Of a stretch of DNA of 41,837 bases, positions 18,102-27,606 are shown one piece after another. This DNA is from Thiotrichaceae bacterium (lineage in GTDB: Bacteria; Pseudomonadota; Gammaproteobacteria; Thiotrichales; Thiotrichaceae): NCBI GenBank assembly GCA_023144895.1, contig JAGLEV010000040.1, forward strand, positions 1 to 41,837. Reading direction: 5' to 3'. The position numbers and the translations under genes were made by a program. The notes under the pieces are model-generated. The model saw only the letters and a program-made list of their open reading frames with translations, did no database searches and was not told where the DNA came from. Positions within the stretch are counted from its first letter, which is position 1; every line of letters starts with the position of its first letter.

Positions 18102-19751
18102 TTAATTTAGATCCTTAATTGGGAGTTTAAATTCAAAACAAGCCCCTTGATCAACAGGGGTTAAGCTCAATGTTGCACCCATACGTTCAGCTTGTTGTAG
18201 GGCAATGCTTAAGCCGATACCTGTACCACTAACACCTTCACTAATGTGATCATCCACACGATAAAATGGTTTGAAGATATGCTTCTGTGCGTGCTGAGTA
18301 ATACCTTTGCCATAGTCACGAATTTTTAGAATAAAATAAGCACTTGAGTTGGGTTCTAGTACAGGAATGATCTCAGTGATAATATCAACCTGCTTACCTT
18401 TCACAGCATACTTTTCAACATTGCTGAGTAGATTATTAACAATTTGATCCAAACCGTCACTATCGGCAAAAATGGGTTGATTAACATTGAGTTGAAAATT
18501 AACCTGTAAATGACGCAATTTAAAACCAGGAATAAAATATTCTACCGTTTGATGAATCTCTTCATCAATATTGATGGCACTTAAGTGTACTTTGGCTTTG
18601 CGTGAAAAACTCAATACATTATTAATCAAACGGGTGAGACGCTGGCTTTCATTAACAATAATCTGGCTATATTGTTGTGATTTGGGTTCATCGTCAAGAC
18701 TATCTTCTAACATCTCAGCATAGAGCCGAATATTCGTTAAGGGCGTTTTTAGCTCATGTGATACTTGGCTGACAAAACTGACACGTTGAGCAGCTAGATG
18801 GACTTCTCGATGATATTCTTGGTAGAGGTAATAGCCCATAGAGAATAGTAATATCGCAAAAATACCTAGCAATAATAAGCTGATTAAACCGAATGCTTGT
18901 TGCTGATCAGGGCTGGCAAAGTACTCCAATTGCCATGTGCTTAAAGGGTAGGGAAGTAGTGTAGAATGAAGGTTTTTTTGTTGGGTGAAATTGAGTTTTT
19001 TATCACCCCATTCATAGGCAATTTGACCATTCCCATTGATTAAGCGTTGTACATAATGTTGTTGCTCTACACTACCATCAGTGTCGGGTAATAAAGCAAT
19101 AATATCAGCCATTAATAGACTACTATTGAGTTCAATGCCAATAATCTTATCGTCAGCATATTGGTGCCAATAAATAACAATAACGCTACTTTCCCAGTGC
19201 CACATTGCCCAGCCTGAACGAGTACTGGGGCTGGCATTTTTGGTCACAGTTTTGACGGGGGTGCTGGAGAGAAAATTGCTTGTTTTGCGTTTGAAATTTT
19301 TAGTGTTTGGGGGCGCGATAGTTTGTGACTCTTGATCGTATTGTTGATCATTAGAGAATAAGCGTTCAGGGTCATCCCATATTGTTTGCATTCTTTGAAT
19401 AAAATGATGGGTGCTTTTAGAATATTGAGTGCTTTCTATTGGATAATCACGTTGCTTATCAGTACCTATTAAGAAGAGTTGGTTGATTTTAGGTGATTGA
19501 TGAATGATTTGGTTAAGAGAGGACTCTGTTAGTGACCATTGTGGGATTTGTGACTGCCATTGGTTAGCATGCTTATTGAAATAATCCTTAATAATATTGA
19601 TGCTTTGTTGTTGTCGTAGCTTGGCAAGCTGGGTAAATTGTGCCTGTTGTACTGCTTTTTCATTATTCAATAAGCGATAACTCTGCCACGCTAATAAGAG
19701 CAATGGCAGAGTGATTAATAAAACAAGAATGATCGGGAGGCGATATTTCAT
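18102..19751 (-). CDS. membrane sensor histidine kinase
   Basis: A 549-aa kinase with two membrane spans (about 4-27 and 286-309) enclosing a periplasmic sensor region of about 260 residues with no recognised domain. The HisKA helix carries phospho-acceptor H332 (SQVSHELKTPLTNIR). HATPase_c has the N box (NNLLSNVEKYA), G1 (DYGKGI), F box (FKPFYR) and G2 (GTGIGLSIA). It lies 32 nt downstream of the VWA gene and 3 nt upstream of its response regulator. The pairing suggests that the exported VWA protein either feeds the sensor or is controlled by it. The stimulus is unknown, probably an envelope signal. Confidence 0.9.
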   Translation of the reverse strand: MKYRLPIILVLLITLPLLLLAWQSYRLLNNEKAVQQAQFTQLAKLRQQQSINIIKDYFNKHANQWQSQIPQWSLTESSLNQIIHQSPKINQLFLIGTDKQRDYPIESTQYSKSTHHFIQRMQTIWDDPERLFSNDQQYDQESQTIAPPNTKNFKRKTSNFLSSTPVKTVTKNASPSTRSGWAMWHWESSVIVIYWHQYADDKIIGIELNSSLLMADIIALLPDTDGSVEQQHYVQRLINGNGQIAYEWGDKKLNFTQQKNLHSTLLPYPLSTWQLEYFASPDQQQAFGLISLLLLGIFAILLFSMGYYLYQEYHREVHLAAQRVSFVSQVSHELKTPLTNIRLYAEMLEDSLDDEPKSQQYSQIIVNESQRLTRLINNVLSFSRKAKVHLSAINIDEEIHQTVEYFIPGFKLRHLQVNFQLNVNQPIFADSDGLDQIVNNLLSNVEKYAVKGKQVDIITEIIPVLEPNSSAYFILKIRDYGKGITQHAQKHIFKPFYRVDDHISEGVSGTGIGLSIALQQAERMGATLSLTPVDQGACFEFKLPIKDLN

Positions 19752-19783
19752 AAAGTGATAGATAATCCTTGTTTTACTGCTTA

Positions 19784-21187
19784 TTAATACTTCTGTTGTT
19801 TCTCTAGTTTATACTCACGTGCTTTTAAAGACTTGCGTTTTTTGTTCCAATTCTCAGTGTTAACAATATCTTCAGCATCATTGCTAATCTCTTCACTATA
19901 GACGTTTAACTCTGCTCTATTTTTAGAATCCAGTGTGCTGTTTTTTTCTTTAATAAAGTTCACACTTTTGCTGAGTAAAAGACCCGCTTCTTTTCTTTGA
20001 CCTTTGTCGCGTAGTTTTACCGCTTTTTTACGATACTCATTGACGACTTGCTTGGTAGCTTCTATGACAACAGGTTGATTAATCGCTTGTTTAACTTCCT
20101 TTGCAACAGCACTATAAGTTACGCTGAGTTGATTGTCTAACTGCTCACGTTTTTTATAACGCATATTTTGATAATCAACTTTAACGGATGCCACTGCTTT
20201 AATTTCTTTGGCTTTACCTTCAGGAATTTCCACTTCGAGTAAAATATATTTTTCTTGCTCACTATACAGCTGATTTAAACGTGTTTTAATGATATTACCT
20301 TTAATATCACCTTCACGACCAAGGAGGCGAATGGGTTTGACACCCTCTGATAAGGTAATATTAATCATTACATCTTGTGCAACAACGGATAGTACATCAC
20401 CAAATTCATATTGAAAAACTTTAGCAAGGTCAGCAGCATTTTCAACAAAGGCATGATTACCATCACTATAACCTGCAAGCTGAGTCATTAAGTCTTCATT
20501 GTAACCCACTCCTAAGCCAATAGTGGTGACACTCATACCTTCTTTACTTAATGCTGCACCTAGCTGACCTAACTCAGAAGGAGAGCTAGGACCTTGATTC
20601 GCCTGTCCATCAGAAAGCAAAATAATACGATTGATCCGCTCTTTATCTAGAAATTTACGAATCTCACCTGCACCTTTACTCACTCCTGCAAATAAGGCAG
20701 TAGAACCATCGGCTCGAATACGTTGAATAATAGATTTAATGTGTTTTTTATCACTGACCTTAGTGGCAGGAACAAGGACACCCACTCGTGTGTCGTAGCC
20801 AATAATCGATAAAATATCATTCTTATTCAGCAGGTCAACAGCTAGTAGTGCAGCCTCCTTTGCCCGCTTCATCTTTTCACCATTCATGGATCCCGAACGA
20901 TCTAAGACAATAGCAATATTAGCAGGAGTACGATCTGCTTTGCTATCGAGTTTAAAACCAGTCAAAGAGACTTTAATAAATGTTTTATCTTTTTGACCAC
21001 TCAGCATAATCGGTGCACTGAGGTCTGCTTGTAGATGGATTTGTGTGGCTTTTTTTGAATGCATTTGTGGTGCTTCACGCGCAGCGCTATTGAAGCTGAA
21101 ACTTGCAAGTCCCGTTATTAGTAAAAAGTTACCTAGATTTTTTCCTAGATTGAGTAGTATTTTGTGTTTTTTCATTATTGATCTCAT
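19784..21187 (-). CDS. exported von Willebrand factor A (VWA) domain protein
   Basis: A 467-aa protein with an N-terminal signal peptide (within 1-37, ending FNSAARE). The central VWA domain (about 88-265) has a complete metal-ion-dependent adhesion site: DRSGS (DxSxS), the Thr in GSTALFAG, and the Asp in LLSDGQANQG. A C-terminal beta domain and a Lys/Glu-rich helical tail follow. The protein resembles the VIT/VWA proteins encoded beside marine sortase systems, but I see no sortase gene and no sorting motif. The first ATG lacks a binding site; ATG 21175 (MKKHKILLN) follows GAGAT and may be the true start. It is the first gene of an operon with the sensor kinase and regulator. Confidence 0.85.
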   Translation of the reverse strand: MRSIMKKHKILLNLGKNLGNFLLITGLASFSFNSAAREAPQMHSKKATQIHLQADLSAPIMLSGQKDKTFIKVSLTGFKLDSKADRTPANIAIVLDRSGSMNGEKMKRAKEAALLAVDLLNKNDILSIIGYDTRVGVLVPATKVSDKKHIKSIIQRIRADGSTALFAGVSKGAGEIRKFLDKERINRIILLSDGQANQGPSSPSELGQLGAALSKEGMSVTTIGLGVGYNEDLMTQLAGYSDGNHAFVENAADLAKVFQYEFGDVLSVVAQDVMINITLSEGVKPIRLLGREGDIKGNIIKTRLNQLYSEQEKYILLEVEIPEGKAKEIKAVASVKVDYQNMRYKKREQLDNQLSVTYSAVAKEVKQAINQPVVIEATKQVVNEYRKKAVKLRDKGQRKEAGLLLSKSVNFIKEKNSTLDSKNRAELNVYSEEISNDAEDIVNTENWNKKRKSLKAREYKLEKQQKY

Positions 21188-21846
21188 TTTGATTAATTAG
21201 GTTGGTGATCTATGAGGTCTATTGTGCCTAGCTGAAAATAAGAGTGGTGAGATAGGTGTATTGAGTTTGTAAAAGGTTTGTAAAAGTGAAATAAAACTAT
21301 CGTCATCGTTTTGCTATTGTCTTATTCACTTAGAGCTTATTTAACTTCATCAGCACTGCCTTTAAAATAAGTAATAAGTCGGTCTTAATTATTTGTTTGC
21401 AAACCCTGTGGTGCTTAATTAACTAGCATAGCACGGTGTTTTTTAGTCTATTTGGATTAATATTTATACATAGTATCCATTTGTTTTATTGGCATTTTTA
21501 TAAATTATCAACTAAGTGATCAGAATATTTTTTGGTGTTTTTCTGAACTTTTGGTTTGCTTTTTTGATCCAATAGCTTGTAAAACTAGCTAGGGGCTTAG
21601 TTTTGTTGGGAGAATGGGCAAGACCAATAGGGCAAGTCATTATGGCTTCTTTTCATAAAGATAAGCGTCATAGGGGTATAACAAAATTATTATCAATGCG
21701 TCTGAATGCTAACAGGTATTGGTTTAAGTCATACACGTTATGCTGAGGAGCAACTAGAAGGGCTAATGTAAGTTTTAAAACAATCGGTATTCGATATGTT
21801 TGAGAGACATCATTAATTAGAAATACTATCGTTGGGGCGATGGCTA
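21188..21846. other. 659-bp divergent intergenic region
   Basis: This region separates the minus-strand VWA operon from the plus-strand STAND-caspase operon and must hold promoters for both. The left part holds the tandem 11-bp operator-like repeat at 21265-21286. A 45-codon frame beginning with TTG near 21606 has no binding site or recognisable product, and I do not call it. Confidence 0.5.
21265..21286. promoter_or_regulatory. tandem direct repeat, CpxR/OmpR-type operator candidate
   Basis: GTTTGTAAAAG occurs twice in immediate succession (21265-21275 and 21276-21286). This gives GTAAA-N6-GTAAA, which fits the CpxR-type box (GTAAA-N4-8-GTAAA) and the 10-11 bp period typical of OmpR-family dimers. 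It is 78-99 bp upstream of the VWA-kinase-regulator operon, whose last gene encodes an OmpR-family protein. Confidence 0.55.
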
Positions 21847-24800
21847 ATGAAAGATAATAAAAAACCAGTGATTATGTTGCTGGGGGCAGTGAGTGGGGGG
21901 AAGTCTGGGCATACAGCGTTATCTTCTGTACCTAAAGAATTGAGTGATATTAATGACTTATTTAATCACTTTAAAGACAAAGAGGATTCTTTTAACGTTG
22001 AATATGAGCCCTATTTAACTTCCAGTCGGCTCATTCATTTGTTAAATAAACATGTTAATAATTTAGCAATGATTCATTTCTCTGGTCATACAAATGATGA
22101 ATCTATTGTACTTAATGATCATGTGATTCATTCTGACTATCTAGCTGAAATCTTTGCAACATGGGAGCATAAACCTAGTTTATTTTTTCTCAATGGTTGT
22201 GATAATGATGAGCAAGTTGCGCCTTTACTTGATGCTGGCTTATTAAGCGTAATTTATACTACAAGCCTCATTAATGATGCATTAGCTGCTAATTTTTCAG
22301 AAGAATTTTATAAATCACTCTTTTCTAACCAAGGGGTCACTAGTTTAAATAATGCTTTTTTACGAGCAAAATCCTCAGTAAAGATAATAAGTGATGAGAC
22401 ATCTCGTTCATTTTCTTTAAGCTCCTCATCGCATCATAATAATGAGCTTAAAACAGGAGAGTCTTGGAATATTGCTGTAAAGTGCGATAAATATCAAGAC
22501 TGGACACTACAACAAATTTTAACAAATTCAGAGTCAAATTTTGATAAAGAGGGTGTGCCAGAAAACCCCTATCAAGGTCTATCAGCCTTTACTGAGGAAG
22601 AGAGTCAATTTTTCTTTGGTCGAAGTGAAGTGGTCGCAGAAATACATCAGGAAATAATCAAAAAGCCAAGGTTGTTTTACTTATCGGGAGCGAGTGGTAC
22701 AGGGAAAACATCGATTATTAATGCGGGACTTATTCCACTATTACGTCAGGAAGAAGAGTGTTTAATAATAAAATTTAGACCTTTAGAAGATCCTTATAGC
22801 CAGTTGGCAGCTTGTTTAAGTGATATTTATTATCCCGATAGCGTCACTAAAAGGCTCAAGCAACAAGTTAATCTGACCGTCATGCTAAAAAATGATGATG
22901 TTGAACTAAGTCAAATCATTGATGATATTCTAAGGAAAACGACTAAACGGCATGTCTATCTCCTATTAGATCAGTTTGAGGAGTTATTCACCTATAGCAC
23001 CGCACCTACATTTATTCCAACACTATTATCATTGCTTGCCAGCGATGCTCTTGCCACCGTTATTATTTCAACAAGAGCAGGGTCATCAACTCATTTTTAT
23101 CAACACCCTCATTTTGCATCATTTTTAGATAGTAACCCTAAGAAAACACTTTGCCAAATGAGTCATTCTGAACTGAGAGAGGCAATAGTTCAGCCAGCGA
23201 AGATGCTACAAGTGAGCTTTGAAGCAGGAGTTGTTGAAAGGCTTATTAAAGACCTTGATCATAAGTCGGGTCAGCTTCCTTTGCTTGAATTTTGCTTGAC
23301 TCAGCTTTGGGATAAACAAAAGTATTTTGAATTAAGTAATGAGAGTTTGACAGAAATTGGTGGAGTTTCTGAGGCTATTTCTAATCATGCTGAACAATTT
23401 TATAAAAGCTTAAACCCCGTTGAGAAGGAAAAATTGCGCTCTATATTATTGCTTATGGTGCACCTGAGTGATTCAGCAGAGGCAACACGACAAATATCGG
23501 ACTATTTGCCTGAAAATAAAGTAGAAAAAGACTTATTTCATAAGCTGTTAAAAGCGCGAATAATCACTTCTAATATCAATTCATATAAACATACCCAGCA
23601 ATATGAACTAGTACATGAGGCACTGATTGATAAGTGGCCAAGAATGCAACGCTGGATACATGAATCTAATGACCTGATTGTTTTTAAAGGGGATATTAAT
23701 CCTGATATTTCAAAATGGAAAAAGCATGGTAATTCTAGGAAAGCTTTCCTTCATGGTTTTAGGTTGTCTGAAGCGAAGTTATTGATAAAAAAGTATAGAG
23801 ATGAGTTTAGTGAAGTGGAAATTAATTTTATTGAAAAAAGTATTAATTATAATAGGCAGTGGAAATTTTTACTGTATTTAACAACTTTTATTTTTGTTGT
23901 GTCATTAGTGCTTATATCATATAAGGGGGAGAAAAAAGAGGCTACGATGAGAAAAACAGCGGTTGTTGCTTCTAAAAGTATGATGAACACTCTTCATAAG
24001 CACTTGGAGCCTATGGCAAAACTATCAGAAATTGTTAAAGCTAATCAAGATTTTATGGAGTCTTATAATATGTTTAACCTTGGGGAAGTTGATAAACAAA
24101 GTAATAATTCTATCCTATTACTTTCAACTGCTTTTAGACGTGCTGCTGAGGCATTACTGTTACAAAGAGAATATACACTGGGAATGAAGCATATTAATAA
24201 AAGTATTCTATTATTAGAGCGTATTAAAGGTTTGGGTATTAATAATGACTTTAAGCTTAACTTAGTTAAGACATACACCATTAAGAGTCAGTTATATAAA
24301 GCAAGAAAACTTTATACTCAGGCTGTTGAGTATCAGAGTAAAGCACTGGAGATTATTAAGAAATTATCTGATAAAGAAATAGAAGGGTCAAAGTATAAGT
24401 ATAATCATTTTTATTCAAAAAGTTTATCTTATTTAGCCGATGTCCAGTCTAAAGAAAGTCAATCTATCACGGTATTACAATCATCTTTAAAGAAAATAAA
24501 ACAAGCAATCGATATTGATAGAAGTATACCGAAAAAAAATATTGAAGATTATAATCGTGATTATAAATATCCTAAACTCAGTGCGTATAACCTATATCGT
24601 TATGCACAAGTTTTGGGTAAATTAAAACGATATGATGAGTCTCTTCAGTTTCATCGTAAGTCGCTAGCGATTAGAGAAGATCTTATGGATAAGTGGCATC
24701 ACTATGTTTGGATTAAGATTGATTCTATTGCGTCATATTATGCTATTGCTAAGTTATATGAAAGACAGGGAAGTTTAGCAACAACAAGATCTTATTTGGA

Positions 24801-24990
24801 AAAATGCTTGTTAATACTTAGAGGGCTAAAAGAGCAGGGCTTTCTTGCAAAGCGCTATGAAACATGGATCACTACTGATGAAAAATATCTCAACTGTATC
24901 AATAAAAAACTAGATGGCGAGAGTGTGTCAGGCTTTTGCTTTGAAAAATCTAAAAGGCTTAAGTTAAAGCAAGCTGTTATGTCGGAATGA
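21847..24990 (+). CDS. membrane-anchored CHAT/caspase-like protease - nSTAND NTPase - TPR protein
   Basis: A 1047-aa protein from ATG 21847 (a TTG at 21832 would add five residues; GGGGCG precedes the ATG). Domains: (1) residues about 5-215, caspase/CHAT-like, with candidate catalytic H81 (IHFSGHTN) and C118 (FFLNGCDN). (2) A STAND NTPase from N240 (NPYQGLSAFTEEE...FFFGR), with Walker A at 281-288 (GASGTGKT), Walker B ending at D375 (YLLLDQFEEL), and winged-helix phrases QLPLLEFCLTQLW and ELVHEALIDKW. (3) One membrane span, about 671-693. (4) A TPR-like helical region, about 765-1010. STAND proteins oligomerise on sensing a trigger. Here oligomerisation could activate the protease head and the caspase encoded next, whose ATG overlaps this stop codon by 4 nt. 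The TPR part may be the sensor. Function is inferred from architecture only. Confidence 0.85.
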   Translation: MKDNKKPVIMLLGAVSGGKSGHTALSSVPKELSDINDLFNHFKDKEDSFNVEYEPYLTSSRLIHLLNKHVNNLAMIHFSGHTNDESIVLNDHVIHSDYLAEIFATWEHKPSLFFLNGCDNDEQVAPLLDAGLLSVIYTTSLINDALAANFSEEFYKSLFSNQGVTSLNNAFLRAKSSVKIISDETSRSFSLSSSSHHNNELKTGESWNIAVKCDKYQDWTLQQILTNSESNFDKEGVPENPYQGLSAFTEEESQFFFGRSEVVAEIHQEIIKKPRLFYLSGASGTGKTSIINAGLIPLLRQEEECLIIKFRPLEDPYSQLAACLSDIYYPDSVTKRLKQQVNLTVMLKNDDVELSQIIDDILRKTTKRHVYLLLDQFEELFTYSTAPTFIPTLLSLLASDALATVIISTRAGSSTHFYQHPHFASFLDSNPKKTLCQMSHSELREAIVQPAKMLQVSFEAGVVERLIKDLDHKSGQLPLLEFCLTQLWDKQKYFELSNESLTEIGGVSEAISNHAEQFYKSLNPVEKEKLRSILLLMVHLSDSAEATRQISDYLPENKVEKDLFHKLLKARIITSNINSYKHTQQYELVHEALIDKWPRMQRWIHESNDLIVFKGDINPDISKWKKHGNSRKAFLHGFRLSEAKLLIKKYRDEFSEVEINFIEKSINYNRQWKFLLYLTTFIFVVSLVLISYKGEKKEATMRKTAVVASKSMMNTLHKHLEPMAKLSEIVKANQDFMESYNMFNLGEVDKQSNNSILLLSTAFRRAAEALLLQREYTLGMKHINKSILLLERIKGLGINNDFKLNLVKTYTIKSQLYKARKLYTQAVEYQSKALEIIKKLSDKEIEGSKYKYNHFYSKSLSYLADVQSKESQSITVLQSSLKKIKQAIDIDRSIPKKNIEDYNRDYKYPKLSAYNLYRYAQVLGKLKRYDESLQFHRKSLAIREDLMDKWHHYVWIKIDSIASYYAIAKLYERQGSLATTRSYLEKCLLILRGLKEQGFLAKRYETWITTDEKYLNCINKKLDGESVSGFCFEKSKRLKLKQAVMSE

Positions 24991-26915
24991 TTAAAGTCCT
25001 CCTCATCGGTATAAACCACTACTTATCTCCAAAGATAAACGCTCTACGTGGATGCACCAATGATGTAAAACTCCTACACCAGCTCTATACCGACCGCTTT
25101 GCCATCCCTGAGAATCAAATAAAAGTTCTCATTAACGATGAAGCGACGAAAAATAATATAGTCACTACATTCCAATCCCATCTCCAAACGGCGAAAGCAG
25201 GGGACTCTGTTGTTTTCTATTTTTCGGGTCATGGTTCCCGCGAGCCTGCCCATAAAGATTTTTGGACAATTGATACGGATAAAGCACTGGATACTTTGGT
25301 TTGTTATGACAGCGGGGTCGAGGCAACGCTCTTAGCCGACAAAGAGCTACGCTTTCTACTATCAGAATTACCCCAAGATTTATCACAGGTAGTGGTTATC
25401 ATTGATAGCTGTCATTCAGGCTCGGTAACACGGACAAGCAAGGATATTCGTTCTCGCCATACTTTTTTATTGACTCAACCAAGACAGTCAGAAGATTTTA
25501 TTTTCTATCGTAAAGCCAAAGAAGAAGGCTGGGCAGATAACTTAGGGCAAGTGCCACAAGGCAAGCATATTTTGCTATCAGCCTGCCGTAGTACAGAGAC
25601 TTCGATTGAAAAATCGATTCGACGCCGACCTTATGGTGTGTTTACCTACTCACTTGCTTCCCTTTTAAATCGTCAGAGCAATGGTTTGAATTATTTTAAT
25701 CTATTCAATCATGTGCGTCGTTTGACTCGACAACATAATTTATTACAAACACCACAAATATATTCATCAAAATCAGAAATTAAACAACTATTTCTAGGTA
25801 ATGAAAAGCGTAGCATTGGTATAATAGCAAGCTATGAAAATGATGCTTGGTGGTTGAGTCAAGGTTTTATGCAGGGGCTAGGTGAAGAGGATCAACTGAT
25901 TCTAACGGTCGATCCTGAGTTGTCTTTTTCCAGCAAAATAGTGACCGTGTGTGAGTCCTTGGCAGGGAAAAGCAAGCTATATGACTCTACCGTATTACAA
26001 AAATTGGATAAAAAACAAAATTATCCTGCAACACTCATCTTATCACAGCAGAGTAAACTTAAATTTAGTATCAATGCTCCTAATGATTGTTACCTCAGTC
26101 TATTGAGTGAACTAGAGACTTTACACAAAAAATTATCGCCTTCATTATTTATTACTCATGATGAATCTGCCGCTGAATATCAGATAGTTTATGAGGAAGG
26201 GAAGTTTTTCATTGGTATTGTGAATGAGCTGTCATTTAAGCCACTCTTTGAACCCAAATTACAGGCACGAGAAACGCTATTCGCACTAGAGCATATTCAA
26301 CGATGGGAGCAAAAGCTAGCACTTGAAAATATTGAAGAAGGTGACTTAAGTCGGGACAGTGTGCAATTATTTATTACCGTTAATGGTCGAGAGTATTGTA
26401 ATGAAGATATTGTCTTGGATTTTGATGGTAAGCAGGGAATAAAGATAACAATTTCAGCTCGCTGTAATCCTGATAACTTGCCAGCAATTAAGCTATATGG
26501 TGCATTATTACTATTTGATAAAGGTCGTCGGAAAATAGTGGTTGATGCTAATGAAGCCTTATTAATTCCTTCCTCTGGTGATTCAGAAAAGTGTCAGTTT
26601 AACTTTCTAGAAGGTCGCACTTTAACGTGGATTATTTCTGATGCTTTATTGAGTCAAGGTATTCAGGAAACAACGGACTATATCAAGCTTATTATCAGTG
26701 ATAGCCCCTTTGATGCAAACTTGTTGGAGCAAGGTGCAATTGAAGAATTTAATGGTGAATATAATAAAAAGGCAGTGACTCGTTCCTCACTTAATCACCT
26801 GCTCAATCAAGCGATAGATTATAGCCAAATGCGTAGCTCAGTAAATCATACAATTGACCTTGCTCCTCAATGGTTCTGTCAAACGATTGAAGTAACAACG
26901 CGTTTAGTCGTATGA
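24987..26915 (+). CDS. caspase-family (C14-like) cysteine protease
   Basis: A 642-aa protein. The N-terminal caspase domain (1-225) has the clan CD dyad H82 (YFSGHGS) and C142 (IIDSCHSGS), the usual opening VLLIGINHY, a second-strand block LRGCTNDV, and LLSACRSTETS...GVFTYSLASLL towards its end. Residues 230-642 have no recognised domain. They are largely beta-rich and contain the phrase TDYIKLIISDSPFDANLLEQ, which I recall from C-termini of other bacterial caspase-family proteins. No signal peptide or membrane span. The ATGA overlap with the STAND gene indicates translational coupling and a matched pair. Arg/Lys substrate specificity is likely if it behaves as a metacaspase, but this is not shown. 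Confidence 0.9.
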   Translation: MIKVLLIGINHYLSPKINALRGCTNDVKLLHQLYTDRFAIPENQIKVLINDEATKNNIVTTFQSHLQTAKAGDSVVFYFSGHGSREPAHKDFWTIDTDKALDTLVCYDSGVEATLLADKELRFLLSELPQDLSQVVVIIDSCHSGSVTRTSKDIRSRHTFLLTQPRQSEDFIFYRKAKEEGWADNLGQVPQGKHILLSACRSTETSIEKSIRRRPYGVFTYSLASLLNRQSNGLNYFNLFNHVRRLTRQHNLLQTPQIYSSKSEIKQLFLGNEKRSIGIIASYENDAWWLSQGFMQGLGEEDQLILTVDPELSFSSKIVTVCESLAGKSKLYDSTVLQKLDKKQNYPATLILSQQSKLKFSINAPNDCYLSLLSELETLHKKLSPSLFITHDESAAEYQIVYEEGKFFIGIVNELSFKPLFEPKLQARETLFALEHIQRWEQKLALENIEEGDLSRDSVQLFITVNGREYCNEDIVLDFDGKQGIKITISARCNPDNLPAIKLYGALLLFDKGRRKIVVDANEALLIPSSGDSEKCQFNFLEGRTLTWIISDALLSQGIQETTDYIKLIISDSPFDANLLEQGAIEEFNGEYNKKAVTRSSLNHLLNQAIDYSQMRSSVNHTIDLAPQWFCQTIEVTTRLVV

Positions 26916-26949
26916 TGGTGTACTAGACTTACTGCTAAAGGAAACACAA

Positions 26950-27606
26950 ATGGAATCTACATTTTGGTATGAACGTTGGAAACAAGGTCAAATCGGTTTT
27001 CATGGACTAGAGGTTAATACATGGCTAATAAAATATTGGCCACATGTTACCAAGTCAATGGAAAATAAAAAAGTATTTGTTCCATTGTGCGGTAAAACGC
27101 TAGATATGTTGTGGCTACAAGATGAAGGCTATGAGGTTATTGGCTGTGAAATTAGTCCCATTGCTGTACAAGATTTCTTTAGCCATAATAAGCTTGAAGT
27201 CAGTCGCACAATAGAAGGTGAGTTTGAAGTCTGGCAATCAGGTAATATTACCCTTTATTGTGGTGATTTCTTTGCATTAAAGCCAGAGCAATTAGAAGGC
27301 TGTGGCATCATCTATGATCGAGCTTCCTTGATTGCTTTGCCAGAGTCTATGCGTAACCAATATGCTAAGCATCTTCTACGATTAGCGCAACCTCAAAAGA
27401 CTCAGATCTTATTAATCACCCTTGAATATGATCAAGAAAAAATGAGTGGACCTCCATTCTCTGTGAGTACTGAACAGATTAATGATTATTACCAACAGCA
27501 CTTTACTATTGAATGCTTATCATCAAAAGATGTACTGAATGAGGCTCCAAACTTTAAAAAGCGTGGTTTAACGCATCTTACTGAGAATGTATTGTTACTT
27601 TCTTGA
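26950..27606 (+). CDS. tpm: thiopurine S-methyltransferase (TPMT) family protein
   Basis: A 218-aa SAM-dependent methyltransferase. The N-terminal FWYERWKQGQIGFH and the SAM block VFVPLCGKTLDMLWLQDEGYEVIGCEIS are diagnostic for the TPMT family. A late RASLIALPESMR block (about 125-136) also fits. Bacterial members methylate thiopurines or selenium and tellurium compounds; the physiological substrate is unknown. It lies 34 bp after the caspase gene with a strong binding site (AAGGAAA), so it may be read with the STAND-caspase pair. It looks like a housekeeping or detoxification passenger rather than part of that system. Confidence 0.9.
   Translation: MESTFWYERWKQGQIGFHGLEVNTWLIKYWPHVTKSMENKKVFVPLCGKTLDMLWLQDEGYEVIGCEISPIAVQDFFSHNKLEVSRTIEGEFEVWQSGNITLYCGDFFALKPEQLEGCGIIYDRASLIALPESMRNQYAKHLLRLAQPQKTQILLITLEYDQEKMSGPPFSVSTEQINDYYQQHFTIECLSSKDVLNEAPNFKKRGLTHLTENVLLLS

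Noticed and set aside
21606-21746. TTG-started 45-codon frame before the STAND gene
   Set aside because: No ribosome binding site, no recognisable product.
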